Shown here in pieces: positions 1 through 7,917 of a stretch of DNA of 64,000 bases (the first letter of the stretch is position 1; each line of letters begins with the position of its first letter). This stretch comes from Porticoccus sp965660005. Its GTDB lineage: Bacteria; Pseudomonadota; Gammaproteobacteria; Pseudomonadales; Porticoccaceae. The notes under the pieces are model-generated. The model had not been told where the DNA came from, searched no databases, and saw nothing but the letters and a program-made list of their open reading frames with translations. The stretch covers positions 25,350 to 89,349 of the forward strand of contig NZ_CBFHYF010000004.1 in NCBI RefSeq assembly GCF_965660005.1, read 5' to 3'. Both the position numbers and the translations under genes were made by a program.

Positions 1-529
1 CGGCTCTTCGGGCCATGGTGCCATCATCGTTCATGATTTCGACAATCACTGCCGCCGGCTGAAAACCGCCCATGCGAGCCAGATCGCAACCGGCTTCCGT
101 ATGCCCGGCACGGCTCAATACGCCACCCGGCTGGGCTTTGAGAGGAAAGATATGTCCCGGCTGCACGATATCCTGGGGTCTGGCATTACTGGACACCGCC
201 ACCTGCACCGTCCGGGCACGGTCAGCCGCAGAAATGCCGGTGGTAACCCCCTCGGCAGCCTCAATGGAAACGGTAAAGTTGGTGCCGTGACTCGCTTTGT
301 TAGCGTCTACCATCAAGGGCAAGTTCAACTGGCAGCAGCGGTCTTCGGAAAGTGTCAGGCAGATCAGCCCACGGGCATGGGTCGCCATAAAATTAATATC
401 TTCCGGGCGAACCATGGTTGCAGCCATAACCAGATCGCCCTCATTTTCTCGATCCTCATCGTCCATGAGGATAACCATTTTGCCCTGGCGGATGTCTGTA
501 ACCAGCTCTTCGATAGTATTCAATGCCAT
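1..529 (-). CDS. ribB: 3,4-dihydroxy-2-butanone 4-phosphate synthase (partial, 3' end outside window)
   Basis: RibB converts ribulose 5-phosphate to the four-carbon precursor of riboflavin plus formate. About 176 N-terminal residues are visible. They include the acidic metal/substrate motif DDEDRENEGD near residues 23-32, the THARGLICL segment, and the HTEAGCDLARM segment near the C-terminal side of the fragment. The ATG at 529 begins MALNTIEELV. The gene runs off the left edge, so a fused C-terminal GTP cyclohydrolase II (RibA) domain, common in this family, can be neither seen nor excluded. It follows ribE and ribD in the same direction and so is probably the last visible gene of the riboflavin operon. 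Confidence 0.93.
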   Translation of the reverse strand, partial: MALNTIEELVTDIRQGKMVILMDDEDRENEGDLVMAATMVRPEDINFMATHARGLICLTLSEDRCCQLNLPLMVDANKASHGTNFTVSIEAAEGVTTGISAADRARTVQVAVSSNARPQDIVQPGHIFPLKAQPGGVLSRAGHTEAGCDLARMGGFQPAAVIVEIMNDDGTMARRA

Positions 530-569
530 GATTCGATTTTCTCTAACTGTCCGTTTGTCGCGGTCGCAC

Positions 570-1178
570 TTAGGCCTCAGCCGCCTTGTCACCCAGCAGC
601 AGCCGCTCCAGATAACGAGCCACCAGATCCACTTCAAGGTTGACACGGGTGCCGGAAACATAGGTGCCCATTACAGTATTCTCCAGCGTATGGGGGACAA
701 TATTCAGCTCGAATTCCGCACCCGCCACACGATTGACTGTGAGGCTGGTGCCATCCACTGTAATTGATCCTTTTTGGGCAATGTATTTTGCCAGCGGATC
801 GGGGGCCCGCAGCCGAAAACGCTCCGACCGCGCATCGGGGTAACGGCTCAGTACTTCACCCACCGCATCCACATGCCCCGAAACCAAATGTCCTCCCAGG
901 CGACTCGAAGGCATCAATGCCCGTTCCAGATTGACAGACGTGCCTGCGCACCAGTCACCGATAGTGGTGTTCGCCAGGGTCTCCGAGGACACATCGGCCA
1001 CATAACCATCGCCCGGCAATGCGGTCACGGTAAGGCATACACCATTAGTGGCAATACTGTCGCCCAGAGCAACACTGCCCAGATCCAGATCACGGGTTTT
1101 GATCCGCAACTGAAGATCACCACCGCGAGGCTCGCAGAACACGACCTCGCCCACTGCTTCAATAATGCCTGTAAACAT
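570..1178 (-). CDS. ribE: riboflavin synthase alpha chain
   Basis: Dismutates two molecules of 6,7-dimethyl-8-ribityllumazine to riboflavin, the last step of the pathway. The 202-residue length is normal. It opens with the family signature MFTGIIEAVGEV and carries two tandem lumazine-binding barrels, the second beginning near GHVDAVGEV (about residue 100). The ATG at 1178 is preceded by GAAGG. It sits 40 bp upstream of ribB and 54 bp downstream of ribD on the same strand. It is also called ribC in some species. Confidence 0.95.
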   Translation of the reverse strand: MFTGIIEAVGEVVFCEPRGGDLQLRIKTRDLDLGSVALGDSIATNGVCLTVTALPGDGYVADVSSETLANTTIGDWCAGTSVNLERALMPSSRLGGHLVSGHVDAVGEVLSRYPDARSERFRLRAPDPLAKYIAQKGSITVDGTSLTVNRVAGAEFELNIVPHTLENTVMGTYVSGTRVNLEVDLVARYLERLLLGDKAAEA

Positions 1179-1232
1179 AATACCTTCGCCAACCGGTGTG
1201 ATTACTTGTCATCAAACTCTGTTTACTGTCTT

Positions 1233-2333
1233 TTATTCAAACGACGGCGGTGTTGCCGTGATCCGCAGATCGTCGCCCACCATACGAATATCCCGGATCT
1301 TCAATGGTAGCTTCTGATCCATATTTTCAAAAGGCAGCACCATCATGGGTCTCGCCAGGCTGCCGAGCAGTGTCGGGGCCATATAAATGATCAACTCATC
1401 CGCCAGCCCCTGACTGACAAATGCCCCGGCCAGTGCCGCCCCGGCCTCCACCAGCACACCATTGCATTCAAGCACCGAGAGCTGTCGCAAAAGGGCTGCC
1501 AAATCTACTCTGCCGTCACCCCTGTCGAGGTTGACCGAGGAAACATTCGCAATATTTTTTTCGCCCGCCGTCACCAGCAGCGTCCTGCCGCCATCGTTCA
1601 GCAGGGTTGTCGTGGATGACAGGGGCTTTTTGCCACAAACCACCACCCTGAGCGGTTGTCTCGTGGCGATCCTGGCCGCATTCTCAAGCCCCAGCTCGGC
1701 GGCCCGGACAGTGAGCAGCGGGTTATCGTGCAACACCGTGCCGCTCCCGGTAATAATGGCACAACTCTGTGCCCGCAACCGCTGCACATCACTGCGTGCT
1801 GCAGCACCGGTAATCCAGCGGCTCTCACCATTGGCCATGGCGGTACGCGCATCCATACTCATGGCCAGTTTCACGGTGACCCAGGGCCTGCCATGCTGAT
1901 GGCGCTTGATAAATCCACGGTTGAGCTGCAGTGCTTCATCCTCCAGCACCGGCCCGTCCACTGTAATACCAGCCCGCCGAAGCGTTTCCAGACCGACACC
2001 GGCAACCTTGGGATTGGGATCCACCACCGCATACACCACCCGGGCAATACCCGCCGAAATCAGCGACCCTGCACAGGGCGGAGTGCGGCCGTAATGGCTG
2101 CACGGCTCAAGTGTTACATACGCTGTGGCACCTTTCGCCGCCCCTCCGGCCTGGCTCAGAGCGTGAATTTCCGCATGGGGTTCACCCGCGCACTCATGCC
2201 AGCCCTCACCGATCACCTGATCACCTCTGGCGATGACACAACCCACCATCGGATTGGGCATCGTGGTATAGCGACCCCGCCCTGCCAGTTGAAGTGCCCT
2301 GGCCATCAGGCTCAAATCAAGACGGCTGTTCAC
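1233..2333 (-). CDS. ribD: bifunctional diaminohydroxyphosphoribosylaminopyrimidine deaminase / 5-amino-6-(5-phosphoribosylamino)uracil reductase
   Basis: Catalyses the second and third steps of riboflavin synthesis. The N-terminal cytidine-deaminase-like domain has the zinc site HAE at residues 53-55 and the cysteines of PCSHYGRTPPC at 78 and 87. The C-terminal half is the NADPH-dependent reductase domain (KLAMSMDARTA near residue 155). The 366-residue length is typical. The ATG at 2333 lies 5 bp after the nrdR stop, so nrdR, ribD, ribE and ribB are probably co-transcribed, a common gammaproteobacterial order. Confidence 0.96.
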   Translation of the reverse strand: MNSRLDLSLMARALQLAGRGRYTTMPNPMVGCVIARGDQVIGEGWHECAGEPHAEIHALSQAGGAAKGATAYVTLEPCSHYGRTPPCAGSLISAGIARVVYAVVDPNPKVAGVGLETLRRAGITVDGPVLEDEALQLNRGFIKRHQHGRPWVTVKLAMSMDARTAMANGESRWITGAAARSDVQRLRAQSCAIITGSGTVLHDNPLLTVRAAELGLENAARIATRQPLRVVVCGKKPLSSTTTLLNDGGRTLLVTAGEKNIANVSSVNLDRGDGRVDLAALLRQLSVLECNGVLVEAGAALAGAFVSQGLADELIIYMAPTLLGSLARPMMVLPFENMDQKLPLKIRDIRMVGDDLRITATPPSFE

Positions 2334-2338
2334 CGGAT

Positions 2339-2812
2339 TCAGGTACCCTTGATCTCGGGTGGATTTTTTTCCAGCCGATCCAGTTCGGCGCGAAACTCGC
2401 TCAGGTCCTGAAAACTGCGATAGACCGAGGCAAATCGGACATAGGCCACTTCATCGAGCTCGCGCAACTGCTCCATCACACGTTCACCAATCACCCCGGA
2501 AGTCACCTCCCGTTCACCGGTGGCGCGAAGCTGATGCTGAATGTGGGAAATGGCCGCTTCGATACGCTCGATACCCACGGGTCTTTTTTCCAGAGCACGC
2601 AGCAAACCCGCCCTGAGTTTGCCCTCATCAAACGGCTCGCGCACATCATCGCGCTTGATCACTCTTGGCATCAGCAGTTCTGCCACCTCATAGGTAGTAA
2701 AGCGCTCCCTGCAGGAGAGGCACTCGCGACGACGACGCACCTGATCGCCTTCAGCGACCAGCCGGGAATCAATCACCTTGGTATCGTCAGCGCTACAGAA
2801 AGGACAGTGCAT
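2339..2812 (-). CDS. nrdR: transcriptional repressor NrdR
   Basis: NrdR represses ribonucleotide reductase genes in response to nucleotide binding. The protein has 157 residues. A zinc ribbon (CPFC at 3-6, CLSC at 31-34) is followed by an ATP-cone with the VIKRDDVREPFD motif. The frame is open further upstream, but the ATG at 2812 (MHCPFCSADD) matches the invariant family N-terminus, so I place the start there. It lies between glyA and ribD, its usual neighbours. No NrdR box was seen in this window; its targets are elsewhere. Confidence 0.96.
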   Translation of the reverse strand: MHCPFCSADDTKVIDSRLVAEGDQVRRRRECLSCRERFTTYEVAELLMPRVIKRDDVREPFDEGKLRAGLLRALEKRPVGIERIEAAISHIQHQLRATGEREVTSGVIGERVMEQLRELDEVAYVRFASVYRSFQDLSEFRAELDRLEKNPPEIKGT

Positions 2813-2919
2813 GGGTTTTGCCAATGAATACGAACAGGCGCGAATAGTACCACATCTTGCCACCCTCACCTGCCTCAGCAAACCGATCAAAGGCACAGAA
2901 CAGCCCCCCCATCAGAAAC

Positions 2920-2946
2920 AAAAAGCCCCGCTTCAGCAGGGCTTTT
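2920..2946 (-). terminator. rho-independent terminator after glyA
   Basis: Read on the minus strand this is GAAAAGCCCTGC, a short loop, then a GGGGCTTTTT arm followed by a T-rich tail. It lies 26 bp past the glyA stop and upstream of nrdR, so it probably separates glyA from the nrdR-rib transcript. Confidence 0.8.
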
Positions 2947-2972
2947 CGGACCATCTCATCGGTGATGACCGG

Positions 2973-4232
2973 TTATCCATAGACGGGGAACCTGGCGCAA
3001 ATTTCCAGCACCTTTTCCTTCACCTGTGGAATGACCTGCTCGGCAGTACCGTTTTCCAGACTGTCCAGCACATCGCAGATCCAGTGGGTGAGCTGGATAC
3101 TCTCAGTCTCGGTAAACCCGCGGGTCGTAATTGCCGGGGTACCAATCCGCAGCCCCGAGGTAATAAAGGGTGAACGCGGGTCATTGGGAACCGCATTTTT
3201 GTTCACTGTGATATAAGCGCGGCCAAGCGCTTCATCCGCATCCTTACCGGTGTAATCCTTGCCGATCAGATCCACCAGCATCAGGTGATTTTCGGTGCCT
3301 TTGGAGACAATTCTGATGCCCCGCTCCATAAAGGCGCCAGCCATGGCCTTGGCATTTTTCACTACCTGCTGCTGATAAGTGCGGAAGTCCTCGGTCATCG
3401 CCTCCTTGAATGACACCGCCTTGGCGGCAATCACATGGCACAGGGGGCCACCCTGACCACCGGGAAATACCGCCGAATTGATTTTCTTCGCCAACTCCTC
3501 ACTGTTGGTCAGGATAATACCGCCACGGGGACCGCGCAGGGTCTTGTGGGTGGTGGAGGTGACCACATCGGCGTAGGGAACCGGGCTGGGGTAAACACCG
3601 GCAGCCACCAGGCCCGCCACATGGGCCATATCCACCAGCAGGTAGGCACCCACTTTGTCGGCGATCTCGCGGAATTTTGCCCAATCTAGCATCCTGGAAT
3701 AGGCAGAGAAACCGGCCACAATCATTTTTGGCTTGTGTTCCAGCGCCAGCGTTTCAATTTGCTGATAGTCCACCAGACCCGTCTCAGGATTAAGACCATA
3801 TTGCACAGCATGATAAATCTTGCCGGAGAAATTCGGTTTGGCACCGTGGGTGAGGTGGCCGCCGGCATCCAGGCTCATACCAAGGATGGTATCACCTGGC
3901 AGACACAGTGCCTGATACACTGCACTGTTGGCCTGCGAACCGGAATGGGGTTGAACATTGGCATAGCCGGCACCAAACAGCACCTTGACACGTTCAATGG
4001 CCAGCTCTTCGGTCTGGTCAACAAACTCACAACCCCCGTAGTAACGCTTGTGGGGATAGCCCTCTGCGTACTTGTTGGTGAGCTTGGTACCCTGAGCAGC
4101 CATCACAGCAGGGCTGGTGTAGTTCTCGGAGGCAATCAGCTCGAGGTGCTCTTCCTGACGCTGCTCTTCGTGCTGAATGGCAGCCCAGATTTCGGGGTCA
4201 AAACTTGCAATGCTGATATCTTTATCGAACAT
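2973..4232 (-). CDS. glyA: serine hydroxymethyltransferase
   Basis: PLP enzyme interconverting serine and glycine with tetrahydrofolate, the main source of one-carbon units. Its 419 residues match the family. Visible are HLELIASENYTS near residue 30, the folate/PLP region DMAHVAGLVAAGVYPSP, and the PLP lysine in TSTTHKTLRGPRGG (K230). The frame extends 22 codons upstream, but MFDKDISI at 4232 is the conserved start and is preferred. It is adjacent to nrdR, as in many gammaproteobacteria, and appears to be its own transcription unit with a terminator at 2920-2946. Confidence 0.97.
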   Translation of the reverse strand: MFDKDISIASFDPEIWAAIQHEEQRQEEHLELIASENYTSPAVMAAQGTKLTNKYAEGYPHKRYYGGCEFVDQTEELAIERVKVLFGAGYANVQPHSGSQANSAVYQALCLPGDTILGMSLDAGGHLTHGAKPNFSGKIYHAVQYGLNPETGLVDYQQIETLALEHKPKMIVAGFSAYSRMLDWAKFREIADKVGAYLLVDMAHVAGLVAAGVYPSPVPYADVVTSTTHKTLRGPRGGIILTNSEELAKKINSAVFPGGQGGPLCHVIAAKAVSFKEAMTEDFRTYQQQVVKNAKAMAGAFMERGIRIVSKGTENHLMLVDLIGKDYTGKDADEALGRAYITVNKNAVPNDPRSPFITSGLRIGTPAITTRGFTETESIQLTHWICDVLDSLENGTAEQVIPQVKEKVLEICARFPVYG

Positions 4233-4399
4233 GGATCTCACACTGATGGCTGGAATAAAAGAGCGTGAATTGTACACAAATCCACCAGTGAATCCCAAGC
4301 TTAATAGACCGCTTTCAATGTAATGCCCAGAGCGTCTGGCTACGACTGTTCCACTCTACCCACTACTCATCAGGCCAGATGTTAGCTCACCAGAGCCCA

Positions 4400-6406
4400 T
4401 CAGTTCATACGGTCGGCAGCCCAGCTTGAAAAGGCCATGTCTTTGACCTTCTGCAATTCTTCCTCTGCCACGCCCCAGACAGCATTGGACGTGAGCGGGT
4501 CGTCGTGGAAAATATACAGCCGGGAAGCCAACTGATTGAACGGCAACGAAGATTCGCCATAGCGCTCGCCATTGTCCTGGGTTGAAACGTTGATGCCATT
4601 GCCCCAGTTTTGCCCGCTGTCATTGTTCGGGTTATAAAAATAAACCCGCATTTCTCCCGACTGATCGAGCGCCACACGCAGGATGGTAATCGCATGCCAG
4701 CCCACAAACCGCGCTGAGCTGTCCGTCACCGCCAACCCCGCTGGCTGGGGGTGAATCACTAACTGGTTGCCATTGTTGAGTGGGTGGTAACAGGCAAAGA
4801 AATTGCGCAGAAAACCATCGTAATCGTGCAGCTTGCCGGTAGCCACGTCGACGGCAATATTAAAACCACGACCCACCCACCAGCCCTGAAACTCCGGATT
4901 GATCCAACGGTGCGGATCCTCACCGCGGTCGGCGCAGAGACGTCCCATCTGGAGATAAATACGATCGAGATGTGGCACCAGCAAATTGGAAACCGGATCG
5001 CTGTCAATTGGCACCGCTCGCGTCAGATCCACTGGCAACTCTGCAGAATTGATGGACGCACCTTCAAAATGCATCAACATGCCATCAAAGTGCCCGACCT
5101 GATCGATCAGATGCAGCAGGTAGTCGGGGGCATTGAACGACCATATGGAAATCGCCCGCACCGACTGACAGGTGGGGTTATTACCCTGTCCGAGACCCAG
5201 GGGCTGCCCAAGTACAGAAATGGTCCCGGCCAGCAAAAAGACCCGTGCGGGCAGCGCCTGACCAAAGGCCGCACTGATCGCAGCGTTGGCATTCTCGGAA
5301 AGATCGAGCGATATCTGCCGCCAAAGGCCGGGACCAATCGGCGGAATGAAGAGGACGCCGCGCTCCAGCAACATGGCTAGTCCGTAGATCGCCTGGGCGG
5401 TTTCAGGGTAGATGGCTTCTTCAATCAGCTGATAGACCAGCTTGCTGTAACACTGCAGTGAATCCAGCCCGGTATTACTCAGACCCAACGCATCGGGAAT
5501 CAACTCAACCCGTTCATTTTCCAGCAGCCAGCGCAAAAATGCCGCATGGTAATCGGAGACCAGCCCCACATCGTGCATGGCCCGGGCAAACCCCCGGGCT
5601 TCCTGTTGCAGGGCATTGAAATCCATAGCGGCAAGATACGCCCGATAGTGGGGTATCCCAAGATCATCCAGGCTGGTCTTGGTCGGCCCGAACAGCGCCG
5701 AGATCAAACGGTCTGCACCGAGGCGGGCATCACCGAGGCTGTAATCGCCCCCGGCCAATGTAATCGCTATCTGGGTGATCATGGCTTTGACATGGCCGAC
5801 CTGGATCGGGCGTTGGCCGAGAATACGCCAGATTTCATCGGTGAGGTTGCCCAGAATATCCTCGTAACCGACGTGCCCAACCAGAAAATGCAACAGATCA
5901 TTAACCACCCGAGTCATCTCCGGCTGGTTCTGGCGTTCCGCCTCAGAAGCTCCGGCAGAAAATACTTTACTCAGGTTATGGGCCAGTACCTGGGAGAGGA
6001 AATGGTGGGCCTGCTCTGCTGAAAATCCGGCCCGGACATAACTGCCACTGGCCACTGACAACGCCCTCAACTGGCTGAGACATTCAATCACAAGCGTCTG
6101 CCGGTCACCCAGCTCGAAGGTATTGGCCACCAGACCGGCCAGCAGGGTTTTCGGATCCTGCCAGTCGGTGCCCAGGAATACCCCAGCGCGGTCGAGTCTG
6201 GGGGCCCAGAGATAGAGCTGCTCAACACCCCCCGGCTGCATCATCAACCGACGACAGAGCTCCAACACCTGTGGCGTCGCTGCGGGTTTGGCGAAATCCC
6301 GGCTGCGTTCCAGCCGGCCAACCGCCTGCTCCAGGGAGCTTTCGATCACGTCAGCCAGCTCACCTGAGCTGGCAACAGGGCCCGTCTCCGGGGAAACCTC
6401 AGACAT
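4400..6406 (-). CDS. uncharacterised protein with papain-like C-terminal domain, partner of an ATP-grasp ligase
   Basis: I do not recognise a named family across the full 668 residues. The N-terminal 400 or so residues look helical and lack clear motifs. The C-terminal part shows a papain-type order of candidate catalytic residues: Q407 in GQGNNPTCQS, C413 six residues later (the Q19-C25 spacing of papain), H571 in GWHAITILR, and N592 in YNPNNDSGQNWG, which resembles papain's NSWGTGWG region. There is no signal peptide or membrane segment, so it is probably cytoplasmic. It starts 13 bp after the ATP-grasp stop, implying one operon. By analogy with amidase/ATP-grasp pairs such as glutathionylspermidine amidase/synthetase, it could be a thiol amidase or peptidase acting on the ligase product. 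That function is inference; the motif assignment is by eye. Confidence 0.7.
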   Translation of the reverse strand: MSEVSPETGPVASSGELADVIESSLEQAVGRLERSRDFAKPAATPQVLELCRRLMMQPGGVEQLYLWAPRLDRAGVFLGTDWQDPKTLLAGLVANTFELGDRQTLVIECLSQLRALSVASGSYVRAGFSAEQAHHFLSQVLAHNLSKVFSAGASEAERQNQPEMTRVVNDLLHFLVGHVGYEDILGNLTDEIWRILGQRPIQVGHVKAMITQIAITLAGGDYSLGDARLGADRLISALFGPTKTSLDDLGIPHYRAYLAAMDFNALQQEARGFARAMHDVGLVSDYHAAFLRWLLENERVELIPDALGLSNTGLDSLQCYSKLVYQLIEEAIYPETAQAIYGLAMLLERGVLFIPPIGPGLWRQISLDLSENANAAISAAFGQALPARVFLLAGTISVLGQPLGLGQGNNPTCQSVRAISIWSFNAPDYLLHLIDQVGHFDGMLMHFEGASINSAELPVDLTRAVPIDSDPVSNLLVPHLDRIYLQMGRLCADRGEDPHRWINPEFQGWWVGRGFNIAVDVATGKLHDYDGFLRNFFACYHPLNNGNQLVIHPQPAGLAVTDSSARFVGWHAITILRVALDQSGEMRVYFYNPNNDSGQNWGNGINVSTQDNGERYGESSLPFNQLASRLYIFHDDPLTSNAVWGVAEEELQKVKDMAFSSWAADRMN

Positions 6407-6419
6407 AAAAATCCAGTTC

Positions 6420-7625
6420 TTACTGATGCTTCAGCAAATCGCGCATCCTGTAGGGCTCAGCACCGAAGAAATATACCAGCCCCCAATGCGTACCAAATGC
6501 CGAGCGCTTGGTCACCTTGTTTTCCTGCGGAGCCTGCAACTCATGGAACTCGAAGTACTCATGCTGTTCCGTCTCTTCCGGGATACGCAATTCACTCACT
6601 ACCCGTCGGCGCGGATAGACCCCGAAACACCCGGCATGGCCTTTGGCATCCACCACTTCTTTGGGGAAAAATGCCGTAATTTCCTCTTCTGTGGTGTGCG
6701 GATCAAATGCCAGAACCATGCCCTGATAGGCGTTAAAGCCATAGGCTCGTTCAAGCAATTCAAACACTTTAAAGCCTGGCGGACGATAGGCTACCTCACC
6801 AAAGTACATTTTACCGTCTTTGGTGACAAAATATTCCGGGTGAATGAAACCGAAATCAATATCAAATGTTTCAATCAGTTTTTCTATTTCTTCCTCAATG
6901 CGGGGTCGCCATTTCTCCAGCTCGGGAGAGGCCGGCACAAACACCGAGTAACCGAGGGTAACGTATTCGGAAATATTCAGAAAACGAATTTTACGGTCGT
7001 GAATCCAGGCTTCCACGGCGAATTCCCAGCCGTCCAGATGGCTCTCCATCAAAAACGGGAACTCGTCCTCAGGAATCGCCTGGACATCATCGGGGGTTCT
7101 TACAACCCGATGACCGAGACAGCCGGCCTTGTCAAAAGCCTTCAGGTGAATCGGGTCATTGGGGTCACCATCCAGCTTGAGCAGGGCCTGATTGACCCGT
7201 TTGAGAAAATGAATAACGTCCGATTTGTCATGGGCTTCTTCAAAAATGCCAACACGGATACCACCCAGTTGCGCACGACGCTTCATCAGCGCCTTGTCGC
7301 GAAACAGCAACGACTGCCCCATCAAACTGGGATTTTTCATCAACACCGCATTGATCGCACCAGCCCATTCCACCGTTTCCTCGAACAACGGGATGGCGAC
7401 ATCCACACCCTCATCCTGCAAGGTCTGAGCAATTTCCATGGAGCGATCATTCAGCCGCTCAAAGTTCCAGGGAATATAGGGAATACTGTGCTTTGTCGCA
7501 TATTCCTCTGCCCACGGCGGAGCAATGACCACGTAACGCCTGTCCATTCTGTCCACAGCGTCAATAGCATTTAGCGACCAGCCCAGCAAGGCAACATAGC
7601 CTTTTTCCTGATTCTTTGCTGACAT
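6420..7625 (-). CDS. ATP-grasp domain carboxylate-amine ligase-like protein
   Basis: A 401-residue ATP-grasp protein. Segments matching the fold are RDKALMKRRAQLGGIRV (about 109-125), the nucleotide lysine region HLKAFDKAG (160-168), EFAVEAWI (201-208), and the metal/phosphate motif GEVAYRPPG (E277, R281), preceded by IHPEYFVTKDGK. Such enzymes join a carboxylate to an amine through an acyl-phosphate. The substrate cannot be told from sequence. The ATG at 7625 is chosen because GGAGG sits 7 bases upstream; an in-frame start at 7646 lacks this. It is the first gene of a two-gene operon with the papain-like protein. Confidence 0.82.
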   Translation of the reverse strand: MSAKNQEKGYVALLGWSLNAIDAVDRMDRRYVVIAPPWAEEYATKHSIPYIPWNFERLNDRSMEIAQTLQDEGVDVAIPLFEETVEWAGAINAVLMKNPSLMGQSLLFRDKALMKRRAQLGGIRVGIFEEAHDKSDVIHFLKRVNQALLKLDGDPNDPIHLKAFDKAGCLGHRVVRTPDDVQAIPEDEFPFLMESHLDGWEFAVEAWIHDRKIRFLNISEYVTLGYSVFVPASPELEKWRPRIEEEIEKLIETFDIDFGFIHPEYFVTKDGKMYFGEVAYRPPGFKVFELLERAYGFNAYQGMVLAFDPHTTEEEITAFFPKEVVDAKGHAGCFGVYPRRRVVSELRIPEETEQHEYFEFHELQAPQENKVTKRSAFGTHWGLVYFFGAEPYRMRDLLKHQ

Positions 7626-7917
7626 AAATAAACCTCCGGGTAACACCTATTTCTGTGCCTTGTTTTCATCAAAAAAGTGAATTAACGACGCTTGATAACC
7701 AGTGAAACCTGGTCAAAGGAAAGGCACTTCAGAGACCAGTTTGGCCCATTAGGGGATTAAAGATCAAATAAGCGGCTTTATGGAAATTGCAATAGAAACA
7801 AGGAATTAGTGACGATTCAGCACCGTGGCGCAGCCGTCGACAGGGCTCGGCGCAGCCGAATAATCAGGATAAAAGTTTATCGCCAAAATGCCCGTCAGCT
7901 ACGGCCATACCAACCGC
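7626..7917. other. intergenic stretch between icmF 3' end and the ATP-grasp operon
   Basis: 292 bp with no convincing gene on either strand. Apart from the GGAGG of the ATP-grasp gene at its left edge, I could not pick out a clear promoter or terminator. A short direct repeat GCGCAGCCG occurs twice near 7830-7860. The promoter of the ATP-grasp operon must lie here if it is not read through from icmF. Confidence 0.5.

Noticed and set aside
101..643. Long plus-strand frames opposite rib genes
   Set aside because: Antisense shadows of ribB and ribE; no ribosome site and no protein-like motifs.
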